Shown: positions 25,839-34,440 of the stretch, one piece after another | Position numbering within the stretch: position 1 is the stretch's first letter | Layout of the letters: every line of letters begins with the position of its first letter | Source: Burkholderiaceae bacterium | GTDB taxonomy: Bacteria; Pseudomonadota; Gammaproteobacteria; Burkholderiales; Burkholderiaceae_C | DNA: 37,083 bases | Assembly: GCA_014879745.1 (NCBI GenBank) | Contig: JACSRM010000220.1 | Span: forward strand, 1-37,083 | Reading direction: 5' to 3' | Notes under the pieces: generated by a model | The model's database searches: none | What the model was told of the DNA's origin: nothing | The model's input: only the letters and a program-made list of their open reading frames with translations | Translations under genes and position numbers: made by a program

Positions 25839-28800
25839 ATGCCTCGCTTCTTCATCGACAGGCCGATCTTCGCCTGGGTGATCGCGCTCTTCATCCTCGT
25901 CCTCGGCGGGGTGGCGATCAATCGGCTGCCGGTGTCGCAGTACCCGACCGTCGCGCCGCCGGCGATCGTGCTCACCGCGGTCTACCCGGGGGCTTCGGCG
26001 CAGACGCTCGAGAACAGCGTCATCAGCGTCATCGAGCAGGAGATGAACGGCTCGCCGGGTCTGATCTACATGGAGTCGGTCAGCCAGGCCAATGGCAGCG
26101 GCTCGGTGACGCTGACCTTCGAGGCCGGAACCGATGCCAACCTGGCGCAGGTCGACGTCCAGAACCGGCTCAGCCGCGCCGCGCCGCGCCTGCCGTCGGC
26201 CGTCACGCAGCAGGGCGTGCGTGTCGACAAGGCGCGCTCGAACTTCCTGCTCTTCACGATTCTGTCGAGCGACAACCCGGCCTACGATCCGATCGCGCTC
26301 GGCGACTTTGCTTCGCGCAACGTGCTGCCCGAGATCCAGCGCCTGCGCGGCGTCGGCCAGGCGCAGCTGTTCGGCACCGAACGAGCGATGCGGATCTGGA
26401 TCGACCCGGCCAAGCTGGTCGGCTTCGGGCTCGCCGCGACCGACGTGAACGCCGCGATCCGGGCCCAGAACGCGCAGGTCGCCTCGGGCAGCATCGGCGA
26501 TCTGCCAAATATCCCCGGCCAGGGCATCTATGCGACGCTCGTCGTCAACGGCCAGCTCACGTCGGTCGAGCAGTTCGGCAATATCGTGCTGCGCGCGAAT
26601 ACCGACGGCTCGAGCGTCAGACTGCGCGACGTCGCGCGCATCGAGCTCGGCGGCCAGAGCTACGGTACCTCGGCACGCCTGAACGGCAAGCCGTCGACCG
26701 GCATCGGCGTGCAGCTCTCGCCGACCGGCAATGCGCTCGAGACGGCGACGCTCATACGCCAGCGCATGGCCGAACTCGCGGTCTACTTTCCGCCCGGCGT
26801 GAAGTGGGACATCCCGTACGACAGCTCGCGTTTCGTCAAGATCTCGATCAACCAGGTGGTGCAGACGCTGGTCGAGGCGGTGGTGCTGATCTTCCTCGTG
26901 ATGTACCTGTTCCTGCAGAACCTGCGCTATACGCTGATCCCGACCGTCGTCGTGCCGGTCTCGCTGCTGGGCGCGTTCGGCATGATGTACGTCTTCGGCT
27001 TCTCGATCAACGTGCTGACGATGTTCGCGATGGTGCTCGCGGTCGGCATCCTGGTGGACGATGCGATCGTCGTCATCGAGAACGTCGAGCGCATCATGAG
27101 CGAGGAAGGGCTGCCGCCGCGCGAGGCGACGAAGAAGGCGATGGGGCAGATCACCGCCGCACTGGTCGGCATCACCGTGACGCTGGTCTCGGTATTCCTG
27201 CCGATGGCGCTGTTCGGCGGCTCGGTCGGCAATATCTACCGCCAGTTCTCGCTCGTGATGGTGAGTTCGATGCTGTTCTCGATCTTTCTCGCCAACTCGC
27301 TGACGCCGGCCTTGTGCGCAACCTTCCTGAAGCCGGTCGAAGCCGGTCACAAGCACGTCAAGCGCGGCTTCTTCGGCTGGTTCAATCGCGGTTTTCTCGC
27401 CGCGACACATGGCTACGAAAGCACGGTCGCGCGGATGCTCAGGCGAACCACGCGCTTCATGCTGCTGTTCGGCGTCATCGTCGCCCTCGTCGCATTCCTG
27501 TTCGACCGCATGCCCGAGTCGTTCCTGCCGAACGAGGATCAGGGCTACATCATCGCGAACGTGCAGCTTCCGCCGGGCGCGACGCAGGAGCGCACGCGCG
27601 CCGTGATGGAGAAGGTCGAGAGCTTCATGCTCGCGCAGCCCGAGGTTGCCCAGATGGTGAGCGTGCTCGGCTTCAGCTTCTCGGGCAGCGGCCAGAATGC
27701 GGCGCTCGCCTTCGTCACCCTCAAGCCGTGGGAGGAGCGGTCCGGGCCGCAGCATTCGGCGCAGGCGCTCGCCGGGCGGGCGTTCGGCGCCCTGTCGGGC
27801 GTGCGCGACGCCTTCATCTTCACGCTCAGCCCGCCGTCGATTCCGGAACTCGGCACCGCGACCGGCTTCACGTTCCGGCTGCAGGACCGCGGCGGCAATG
27901 GCCACGAGGCGCTCGTCGCGGCGCGCAACCAGTTGCTCGGCATGGCGGCGCAGAGCAAGGTGCTCACCGGGGTGCGCCCGGACGGGCTGGAGGATGCGCC
28001 TCAGTTGCAGATCGATATCGACCGCGACCGCGCCAGCGCGCTCGGCGTCTCGTTCGAGAGCGTCAATACGGTGCTGTCGACGGCACTCGGATCGGCCTAC
28101 GTGAACGACTTTCCGAATGCCGGGCGGCTGCAGCGTGTCGTCGTCCAGGCCGACGCGCCCGATCGCATGCAGGGCGACGATCTGCTCGCGCTGAACGTGC
28201 AGAACAATCTGGGCAAGCTCGTCCCGCTCTCCTCGTTCGCGACGACGCGCTGGGTCACCGGGCCGATGCAGAAGATCCGCTACAACGGCTATCCGACGAT
28301 GCGCATCGCGGGTGACGCCGCGCCGGGCTTCTCCACCGGCGAGGCGATGAACGAGATGGAGGCGCTGGCCGCCCGGCTTCCGCCCGGTTTTGCATTCGAG
28401 TGGACCGGCCTGTCACGCGAGGAGCGGCTGTCGGGGTCGACGGCGATGATCCTGCTTGCCTTCTCGATGCTCGCCGTCTTCCTGTGCCTCGCGGCGCTGT
28501 ACGAGAGCTGGTCGATCCCGTTCGCCGTGCTGCTCGCGGTGCCGCTGGGCGTGCTCGGCGCGGTGCTCGCGGCGAATATGCGCGGCCTGCCCAACGATAT
28601 CTTCTTCAAGGTCGGCTTGATCACGGTGATCGGCCTGTCGGCGAAGAATGCGATCCTGATCATCGAGTTCGCGAAGGATCTGCACGCCGAAGGCATGAGC
28701 CTGATCGACGCCACGCTCAAGGCCGCGCACCTGCGGTTCCGGCCGATCCTGATGACGTCGATCGCCTTCATCTTCGGCGTCCTGCCGCTCGTCGTATCGA

Positions 28801-29000
28801 GCGGCGCCGGCTCGGCCAGCCAGCGTGCGATCGGCACCGGCGTGATGGGCGGGATGTTTACCGCGACGCTGCTCGCGATCTTCTTCGTGCCGGTCTTCTT
28901 CGTCGCCGTTCGCAGCCGCTTCAAGGGCAGCGAGCGGCAGCGCCGGCTCTACAGCCACCCGAGCGAGAAGCCGCCGGCGGCCGGGGAGGGCGCATCGTGA
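25839..29000 (+). CDS. RND multidrug efflux pump, HAE1 family (AcrB/MexB-like)
   Basis: Trimeric proton-driven inner-membrane pump. The 1053-residue product has the full two-fold RND architecture: twelve membrane helices with two large periplasmic loops. The N-terminus MPRFFIDRPIFAWVIALFI is typical of HAE1. Proton-relay aspartates D407 and D408 lie in GILVDDAIVVIENV, exactly matching AcrB numbering, and the partner lysine is K936 in LSAKNAILIIEF (AcrB K940). The Gly-rich and Phe-rich pore regions look intact. The stop overlaps the start of the outer-membrane gene (GTGA). Length and motifs point to a drug/organic-solvent class pump, not the metal class; exact substrates are not predictable. 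Confidence 0.96.
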   Translation: MPRFFIDRPIFAWVIALFILVLGGVAINRLPVSQYPTVAPPAIVLTAVYPGASAQTLENSVISVIEQEMNGSPGLIYMESVSQANGSGSVTLTFEAGTDANLAQVDVQNRLSRAAPRLPSAVTQQGVRVDKARSNFLLFTILSSDNPAYDPIALGDFASRNVLPEIQRLRGVGQAQLFGTERAMRIWIDPAKLVGFGLAATDVNAAIRAQNAQVASGSIGDLPNIPGQGIYATLVVNGQLTSVEQFGNIVLRANTDGSSVRLRDVARIELGGQSYGTSARLNGKPSTGIGVQLSPTGNALETATLIRQRMAELAVYFPPGVKWDIPYDSSRFVKISINQVVQTLVEAVVLIFLVMYLFLQNLRYTLIPTVVVPVSLLGAFGMMYVFGFSINVLTMFAMVLAVGILVDDAIVVIENVERIMSEEGLPPREATKKAMGQITAALVGITVTLVSVFLPMALFGGSVGNIYRQFSLVMVSSMLFSIFLANSLTPALCATFLKPVEAGHKHVKRGFFGWFNRGFLAATHGYESTVARMLRRTTRFMLLFGVIVALVAFLFDRMPESFLPNEDQGYIIANVQLPPGATQERTRAVMEKVESFMLAQPEVAQMVSVLGFSFSGSGQNAALAFVTLKPWEERSGPQHSAQALAGRAFGALSGVRDAFIFTLSPPSIPELGTATGFTFRLQDRGGNGHEALVAARNQLLGMAAQSKVLTGVRPDGLEDAPQLQIDIDRDRASALGVSFESVNTVLSTALGSAYVNDFPNAGRLQRVVVQADAPDRMQGDDLLALNVQNNLGKLVPLSSFATTRWVTGPMQKIRYNGYPTMRIAGDAAPGFSTGEAMNEMEALAARLPPGFAFEWTGLSREERLSGSTAMILLAFSMLAVFLCLAALYESWSIPFAVLLAVPLGVLGAVLAANMRGLPNDIFFKVGLITVIGLSAKNAILIIEFAKDLHAEGMSLIDATLKAAHLRFRPILMTSIAFIFGVLPLVVSSGAGSASQRAIGTGVMGGMFTATLLAIFFVPVFFVAVRSRFKGSERQRRLYSHPSEKPPAAGEGAS

Positions 29001-30448
29001 CGGCGGCCGCCGCGCGCATGCCGCGCGCCGTGCTCGCCGTGCTGGCGGGCGCGCTGCTTGGCGGCTGCATCTCGCTCGCGCCCGAATACGAACGGCCCGC
29101 GCTGCCGGTTGCCGACCGCTATCCGCCGCCGCCGAGCCTTCCCGCCTCGGCGCCGCTGGCACCGGCCGCGGCGGCGTCGGCCGCCGCCGGCCGCGCGGCG
29201 GTCGACATTCCGTGGCAGCAGTTCTTCGGCGACGAGCGGCTCAAGAGCCTGATCGCGCTCGCGCTGCAGAACAACCGCGACCTGCGCGTCGCGGTGGCCA
29301 ATATCGAGCAGGCGAGGGCGGTCTACCAGATCCGGCGTGCCGACCAGGTGCCCAACATCAACCTCGGGGTGACCGGAAATCGGCTCACGAATGCGGACGG
29401 CGGCATCACCGCATCCTACGTCGCCGGCCTGTCGCTGGCGTCGTTCGAGCTCGACTTCTTCGGCCGCGTGAAAAGCCTGTCCGACGCTGCGCTCGAGCTC
29501 TATCTGGCGAGCGAGGAGGCGCGCCGCTCGGCCCAGATCACGCTCATTGCCTCGGTCGCGAACGCGTACTACAGCGTGCTCGCGGACAACGAGCAGCTCG
29601 CGCTCGCGATCCGTACCAGCCAGACGCGCGAGGTCTCGCTGCAGCTCACGCAGCTCAAATTCGACAATGGCGTGGCGTCCGAGCTCGATATCGCGCAGGC
29701 CCGCTCGCTCGTCGAGGGCGCGCGCGTCGCGCAGGCGGCGCTGGCGCGCATGCGTGCGCAGGACGAGAACGCGCTCGTGCTGCTCGTCGGCGCACCGGTC
29801 AAGCTCGACCTCGCGCCCGATGCCGGGCTCGTCGGCACCCAGGTCGGCCCGGACCTGCCCGCCGGGCTGCCCTCGGAGTTGCTGACGCACCGGCCCGATA
29901 TCCGCCAGGCCGAGCAGCAGTTGCGCGCGGCGAATGCCAATATCGGCGCGGCACGCGCCGCCTTCTTCCCGCGCATCAGCCTGACCGCAAGTGCCGGCTT
30001 TGCAAGCGGCGACCTGCTCGGCCTTTTCGATTCGGGCACCCTGGCCTGGTCGTTCACCGGCCAGCTCCTGCAGCCGATCTTCGACGGCGGGCGCAACCAG
30101 GCGAATCTGGATGCCGCCAGGGCGGCGCGCGAGATCGGCGTCGCCCAGTACGAGAAGTCGATCCAGACCGCATTCCGCGAAGTCGCCGATGCCCTCGCCG
30201 CGCGCGCCATGCTCGGCCAGCAGCTGGATGCGCAGCGCGCGCAGGCGCAGGCCGAAGAGCTGCGCTTTCGGCTCGCCGAGCTGCGCTATCGCAACGGCGT
30301 GACGAGCTTTCTCGATGTCCTGGACGCGCAGCGGTCGCTGTTCACGACGCAGCTCGCGACGGTGCAGGTGCAGCTGTCCAAGATCCAGAACGAGGTCACC
30401 CTCTACAAGGTGCTGGGTGGCGGCTGGACCGAGCCCGTGGCGCAGTGA
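28997..30448 (+). CDS. RND outer-membrane efflux channel, OprM/NodT family lipoprotein
   Basis: TolC-like trimeric channel completing the tripartite pump. The 483-residue product has a lipoprotein signal with lipobox ALLGGC, a Pro/Ala-rich linker, then two OEP repeats. The first includes WQQFFGDERLKSLIALALQNNRDLRVAVANIEQARA and the second THRPDIRQAEQQLRAANANIGAARAAFFPRISLTAS with the conserved RPD. It also has the family segment LAELRYRNGVTSFLDVLDAQRSLF near the C-terminus. The start is the GTG at 28997 within GTGA; GGGGAGGG lies 6 bases upstream. An ATG seven codons later is an alternative. Confidence 0.94.
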   Translation: MTAAAARMPRAVLAVLAGALLGGCISLAPEYERPALPVADRYPPPPSLPASAPLAPAAAASAAAGRAAVDIPWQQFFGDERLKSLIALALQNNRDLRVAVANIEQARAVYQIRRADQVPNINLGVTGNRLTNADGGITASYVAGLSLASFELDFFGRVKSLSDAALELYLASEEARRSAQITLIASVANAYYSVLADNEQLALAIRTSQTREVSLQLTQLKFDNGVASELDIAQARSLVEGARVAQAALARMRAQDENALVLLVGAPVKLDLAPDAGLVGTQVGPDLPAGLPSELLTHRPDIRQAEQQLRAANANIGAARAAFFPRISLTASAGFASGDLLGLFDSGTLAWSFTGQLLQPIFDGGRNQANLDAARAAREIGVAQYEKSIQTAFREVADALAARAMLGQQLDAQRAQAQAEELRFRLAELRYRNGVTSFLDVLDAQRSLFTTQLATVQVQLSKIQNEVTLYKVLGGGWTEPVAQ

Positions 30449-30596
30449 TCGCCGCGCGTTGCGCCGGCGCCAATCCCGGTTGACGGCGCTGCGCCGGCCA
30501 TGCAAGCTCGCATGTCGCCCGCCGCACGCCATGCACCGCAGACCGCGAGTCACCCTTCCGATGCCGACCGTGCGCCAGCCGGCGCAAAGCTGACGC

Positions 30597-31277
30597 ATGG
30601 ACGCCACCACCCGCCGCCTGCTGACCGGCTACGGCCTGTTCGACCAGCGTGACGATCTGGCGGCGCATGCTCACGTGCGCCCGGATCTCGTCGTCTGCGA
30701 CGAGTGCGACGCGGTCTACAAGCGGCGCGCGCTGGCTCACAACGAGACGGCGCGCTGCCTGCGCTGCGGCTCCATGATCGGCCGCGGGCACGCGCTCACG
30801 GTCGATGGACAGCTGGCCCTCGCGATCGCCGCGCTGCTGGTCTTCATCATCGGCAATGTCTCCGACATCGTCACGCTCAACGTCGCCGGTGTGCAGTCGC
30901 CCGTCACGCTCTACGAGTCGATCCGCTCGACCTGGGTTACCGGGCAGCACCTGGTTGCGCTGCTCGCGGCGGCGACCGCGTTCGCCTTTCCGCTCGCCGT
31001 CATCCTGCTGCGCCTGTATGTGCTGCTGCCGCTCGTGGCCGGCGTGCGCGTGAACGGTTTCGTGCCGGCGATGCGTGCGCTGCGCTGGGTGACGCACTGG
31101 AGCATGGTCGAGGTCTTCCTGTTCGGCGCGCTGGTCGCGATCGTGAAGAGCGCGGGCCTTGCGAGCGTGATTCTCGGCGCCGGCATCTTCTCGTATGCGG
31201 TCCTCACATTTCTGCTGGCGGCGAACCAGGCCGTCGGTCTGCACGGCCTGTGGCGCCGTGCGTCGGAGCTGCGCTGA
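30597..31277 (+). CDS. pqiA: Paraquat-inducible protein A family, first half-protein (PqiA1)
   Basis: Inner-membrane component of the Pqi lipid-transport system linking inner and outer membranes. The 226-residue product carries one of the two PqiA modules: a zinc-ribbon-like pair, CDEC and CLRC (about residues 34-37 and 54-57), then four membrane helices with the YESI and HWSMVEVF patterns. In E. coli both modules are in one protein of about 417 residues; here the second module is a separate gene 79 bases downstream. The ATG at 30597 has no strong Shine-Dalgarno. The 148 bases between the efflux operon and this gene show no clear promoter beyond a lone TTGACG at 30480. Confidence 0.88.
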   Translation: MDATTRRLLTGYGLFDQRDDLAAHAHVRPDLVVCDECDAVYKRRALAHNETARCLRCGSMIGRGHALTVDGQLALAIAALLVFIIGNVSDIVTLNVAGVQSPVTLYESIRSTWVTGQHLVALLAAATAFAFPLAVILLRLYVLLPLVAGVRVNGFVPAMRALRWVTHWSMVEVFLFGALVAIVKSAGLASVILGAGIFSYAVLTFLLAANQAVGLHGLWRRASELR

Positions 31278-31356
31278 TGAGCCTGTCGCCCGGCCGCCCG
31301 AAGATGCGCCCGCTCCCCCGCGGAGGGGTCGGTGCGAAGCACCGTGAGGGGCTGCG
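31278..31356 (+). repeat. Intra-operon GC-rich palindromic element, copy B (between the two pqiA half-genes)
   Basis: Occupies the entire gap between the pqiA1 stop and the pqiA2 start. It opens with ATGAGCC, then CGCCCGGCCGCCC (31287-31299), identical in 13 bases, order and orientation to copy A in the ccm operon. It contains a perfect hairpin CGGTGC-GAA-GCACCG (31330-31344) and a CCCC/GGGG pair. It ends with GAGGGG 5 bases before the pqiA2 ATG, thus providing its ribosome-binding site. The other junctions of this operon overlap, which makes the spacer look inserted. Confidence 0.6.
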
Positions 31357-31989
31357 ATGAGCGTTGCGCCGGTGGCAGATAGCGTGCCGACCGGTCGCGC
31401 CCTCGGGCTGCTCGGCTGCGAGTGCTGCGGGCTGGTGAGCGAAGCCAAGGGCGGCGACGGACGCTGCCCGCGCTGCCATTTCGCGCTTCATGCGCGCAAG
31501 CCCGACAGCCTGCAGCGCTGCACCGCGTACATCATCGCGGCCACCGTGCTCTACATTCCCGCCAACGTGCTGCCGATCATGAGCACCGCGAGCTTCGTCT
31601 ACGGGCGCGAGCAGCACACCATCCTCGGCGGCATCGTCGAGCTCTGGACGACCGGGTCATGGGAGTTGTCGGTGATCGTCTTCATCGCCAGCATCGCGGT
31701 GCCGATCCTGAAGATCCTCGCCCTCGCGCTGCTCGTCGTCACCGCGCAGCGCCGCTCGCGCTGGCGCCAGATCGAACGGGCGAGCCTGTACCGGCTGCTC
31801 GAGACGGTCGGCCACTGGTCGATGCTCGATGTCTTCGTCGTCGTCCTGCTCGTCGGCATGGTGCGCTTCGGCGCGCTCGCCAACGTCGAGCCGTCCGCCG
31901 GGCTGCTCGCCTTTGGCGCGGTCGTCGTGCTCACCATGCTCGCGTCGACGAGTTTCGACCCCCGCCTGATCTGGCCCGCCGATGACTGA
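31357..31989 (+). CDS. pqiA: Paraquat-inducible protein A family, second half-protein (PqiA2)
   Basis: Carries the second PqiA module of the Pqi lipid-transport system. The 210-residue product has a CECC...CPRC zinc-ribbon-like region (about residues 22-48), then four membrane helices with IPANVLPIMSTASF, GGIVELWTTGSWELSVIVF and the HWSMLDVFVVVLLVG signature matching PqiA. The start at 31357 is preceded by GAGGGG at 5 bases, inside the repeat element. Its stop overlaps pqiB by 8 bases. Presumably it pairs with the upstream half-protein in the membrane. Confidence 0.9.
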   Translation: MSVAPVADSVPTGRALGLLGCECCGLVSEAKGGDGRCPRCHFALHARKPDSLQRCTAYIIAATVLYIPANVLPIMSTASFVYGREQHTILGGIVELWTTGSWELSVIVFIASIAVPILKILALALLVVTAQRRSRWRQIERASLYRLLETVGHWSMLDVFVVVLLVGMVRFGALANVEPSAGLLAFGAVVVLTMLASTSFDPRLIWPADD

Positions 31990-33694
31990 GACCACCGACA
32001 CCCCGCAGGAGCCCGACGCGAGCGTCCCGGAGATGACGGTCGTGCGCCGCAAGCGCATGCGCGTGTCGCTCGTCTGGCTGGTGCCGATCGCGGCGCTCGT
32101 CGTCGGCGCTATCCTGGTCGTGCGGGCGCTGACCTCGGTCGGCCCCGAGATCACGATCACCTTTCGCACCGCCGAAGGGCTCGAACCGGAGCGCACCGAG
32201 GTGCGCTTCAAGGAAGTCGCCGTCGGCAAGGTCAGCCGGGTCGCGCTGAGCCCGGATCGCGAGCGGGTGCTGGTGACGGTGAAGCTCGACAAGAGCGCCG
32301 AAAGCCTGGCTGTCGACGATACCCGTTTCTGGGTCGTCAAGGCGCGCGTCGGTCTGGCCGGCGTGACCGGTCTGGGCACGCTTTTCTCCGGCTCCTACAT
32401 CGGCGTCGATGCCGGCGCTTCGGAAGAGGGCCGTACCTATTTCACCGGCCTCGAATCGCCGCCGCTCGTGCTGCGCGACGAGCCGGGACGGATCTTCCAC
32501 CTGGATGCCGACGAGCTCGGATCGCTCGACGTCGGCTCGCCGGTCTACTACCGGCGTGCGCGGGTCGGCCGGGTCGTCGGCTACGCGCTCGATGCAGTGC
32601 GCGACACGCTCGACGTGCAGGTGCTGATCGAAGCGCCGAACGAGCGGCTCGTGACGAATCGATCGCGCTTCTGGAACGCGAGCGGGGTCGACGTGACGCT
32701 CGATGCGAATGGCTTCCAACTCAATACCGAGTCGCTCATCTCTCTGATCGCGGGCGGTGTGGCGTTTGCCAATGTCGACGACGAGGGCAGGGCAGAGCCG
32801 GCCGACGCCGAGAGCCGATTCGAGCTTTTCTCGACCCGCAAGGCGGCGCTCGCGCCGCCCGACGGCCCCGCGCAGCGCATCCGCATGGTGTTCGAACAGG
32901 CACAGCGCGGGCTGGTCGTCGGTGCGCCGGTGGATATGCTCGGCATCCAGATCGGCAAGGTGCGCGGCGTGCGGCTGATGAACAAGGAGGGGAGCGAGAA
33001 GTTCCCGGTCGAAGTCACTGCCGATCTCTTCCTGGAGCGCCTGGGCTCGGTGCGCAGCGCCTTCAAGGTGCCAGCCGGCGCCGAGACGCGGGCCGACGCG
33101 CTCTTCCTGAAGCGCCTCGTCGATGCCGGCATGCGAGCCCAGGTGCGCACCGGCAATCTGCTCACCGGCCAGCTCTACGTCGCGCTCGACTTCCCGCCCA
33201 AGGTCGAGAAGGCGACGATGGACGCCAATGCCGAGCCGCCGACGGTGCCGAGCATTCGCGGCACGCTCGCCGACCTGCAGCCGCAGATCGCCGATATCGT
33301 CGCCCGCGTCGGCAAGATCCGCTTCGACGAGATCGGCAAGGAACTGCAGTCGACCCTACAGCGGGCGGGGGCGGCGAGCGACGGCCTGAAGGATACGCTG
33401 GCGAGCGCGAACGCGACGATCAAGCTCCTGACGCCCGAGGCGCAGCGCGCACTCGTCGATGTGCAGAAGACGCTGACCTCGGCGCAGACGACCCTCGCCA
33501 ACCTCGATCGCAACGTCACGCAGGCCGAAGCGCCGCTGCAGCAGAACGTGAACCAGGCGCTGGTCGAGATGCGGCGCGCCGCGCAGGCGCTGCGCGTGCT
33601 GGCCGACTACCTTCAGCGCCACCCCGAGGCGCTGCTGCGCGGCAAGCCGGCCGATCCCGATCCAGCCAGCCTGAGCAGCGAGACCAAGAAATGA
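31982..33694 (+). CDS. pqiB: MCE-domain lipid transport protein PqiB
   Basis: Inner-membrane anchored protein whose MCE domains stack into a needle-like tunnel crossing the periplasm, thought to move phospholipids between membranes. The 570-residue product has one membrane helix (about 28-48) and three MCE domains: about 53-145 (ITITFRTAEGLEPERTEVRFKEVAVGKVSRV), about 165-255 (GSPVYYRRARVGRVVGYAL) and about 295-400 (GAPVDMLGIQIGKVRGVRL). A long helical C-terminus (about 430-550) completes the PqiB layout. The start overlaps pqiA2 by 8 bases and the stop overlaps pqiC by 4. Confidence 0.94.
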   Translation: MTETTDTPQEPDASVPEMTVVRRKRMRVSLVWLVPIAALVVGAILVVRALTSVGPEITITFRTAEGLEPERTEVRFKEVAVGKVSRVALSPDRERVLVTVKLDKSAESLAVDDTRFWVVKARVGLAGVTGLGTLFSGSYIGVDAGASEEGRTYFTGLESPPLVLRDEPGRIFHLDADELGSLDVGSPVYYRRARVGRVVGYALDAVRDTLDVQVLIEAPNERLVTNRSRFWNASGVDVTLDANGFQLNTESLISLIAGGVAFANVDDEGRAEPADAESRFELFSTRKAALAPPDGPAQRIRMVFEQAQRGLVVGAPVDMLGIQIGKVRGVRLMNKEGSEKFPVEVTADLFLERLGSVRSAFKVPAGAETRADALFLKRLVDAGMRAQVRTGNLLTGQLYVALDFPPKVEKATMDANAEPPTVPSIRGTLADLQPQIADIVARVGKIRFDEIGKELQSTLQRAGAASDGLKDTLASANATIKLLTPEAQRALVDVQKTLTSAQTTLANLDRNVTQAEAPLQQNVNQALVEMRRAAQALRVLADYLQRHPEALLRGKPADPDPASLSSETKK

Positions 33695-34311
33695 ACCCTG
33701 GCTTCACTCCCATTCGCCGCCGCTTCGCCTGCGCGGCCGCAGCGCTGGCGGTGCTGTCGGCGCTCGCCTCCGGCTGCAGTTCGCCGCCGGCGACGCGCTA
33801 CTACACATTGATGCCGCCGCCCACCGCAGGCGACCGCGCTGCGGCCGCGCTTCGCCTCGACTGGGAGCTGTTGCCGGTCGTCGTGCCGGCACAGATCGAC
33901 CAGCCGCAGTGGGTCGTGCGCAAACCCGACGGCAGCCTTGCCGTCCTCGAACAGGAACGCTGGATCGCGCCGCTTGGCGACGAACTCCGCGGCGCCATCG
34001 TCGAACGTCTGACCCGGTCCTTCGGGCCGCCACGCGCGGCAGCGTCGGCAGATGGAGCGCCGCAATGGCGCATCCGCGTCGAGGTTCAGCGCTTCGACCT
34101 GATCCCGAATCAAGAGGCAAGGCTGGCCGCCGACTGGTCGGTGCGTGGTGCAGGCGCCGCCACCGTCTGCCACGCCGATATCTCGAAACCGGTGCCCGGG
34201 CTCGACTACATCGACCTTGCGCGCGGACAGCAGCAGGCAATCTCGCAACTCGCCGATGTGATCGGCGCGGCGCTTCTCGCGGCAAGCAAGGGCCAAGCGA
34301 TCACCTGCTGA
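33691..34311 (+). CDS. pqiC: Outer-membrane lipoprotein PqiC (ABC-type transport auxiliary family)
   Basis: Lipoprotein that anchors the tip of PqiB at the outer membrane. The 206-residue product has a lipoprotein signal with the cysteine in ALASGCSSPPATRYYTL; the C-S-S-P...YYTL start is the hallmark of this family (YmbA/PqiC). The body includes LPVVVPAQIDQPQWVVR and WIAPLGDELRGAIVERL, and WRIRVEVQRFD, matching the conserved beta-alpha pattern. The ATG overlaps the pqiB stop by 4 bases. It is the last plus-strand gene before the orientation switch at the dif-like site. Confidence 0.9.
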   Translation: MNPGFTPIRRRFACAAAALAVLSALASGCSSPPATRYYTLMPPPTAGDRAAAALRLDWELLPVVVPAQIDQPQWVVRKPDGSLAVLEQERWIAPLGDELRGAIVERLTRSFGPPRAAASADGAPQWRIRVEVQRFDLIPNQEARLAADWSVRGAGAATVCHADISKPVPGLDYIDLARGQQQAISQLADVIGAALLAASKGQAITC

Positions 34312-34412
34312 CGGCAGCAAGGGGTGACGCCGGGTTCGGCCCCGCGTGTGCAGGGCCATGCACGCAAATCCGGGGCCGACTCGGGTGCCATGCTTCAACC
34401 GTAGGATCTTAT

Positions 34413-34440
34413 ACTTGACATAATATACATTGTCGCAATG
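34413..34440 (+). other. dif: Probable chromosomal dif site (XerC/XerD recombination site)
   Basis: A 28-bp AT-rich island in a GC-rich convergent gap. On the plus strand it reads ACTTGACATAA (XerD-type arm, 34413-34423), TATACA (centre, 34424-34429), TTGTCGCAATG (XerC-type arm, 34430-34440). Against the E. coli dif arm ATTTAACATAA the XerD arm matches 9 of 11, the centre matches 6 of 6, and 14 consecutive bases (ACATAATATACATT) are identical. The XerC arm is more diverged, as is usual between species. Gene direction flips here, and the six GGGNAGGG motifs found to the left all point toward it. A Xer site used by an integrated element is the alternative, but no element is present. Confidence 0.75.

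Noticed and set aside
34410..34426. TATACT, TTGACA and TAATAT in the AT-rich island read as a promoter
   Set aside because: No pair of boxes has acceptable 16-18 base spacing on either strand, and the match to dif explains the whole island better.
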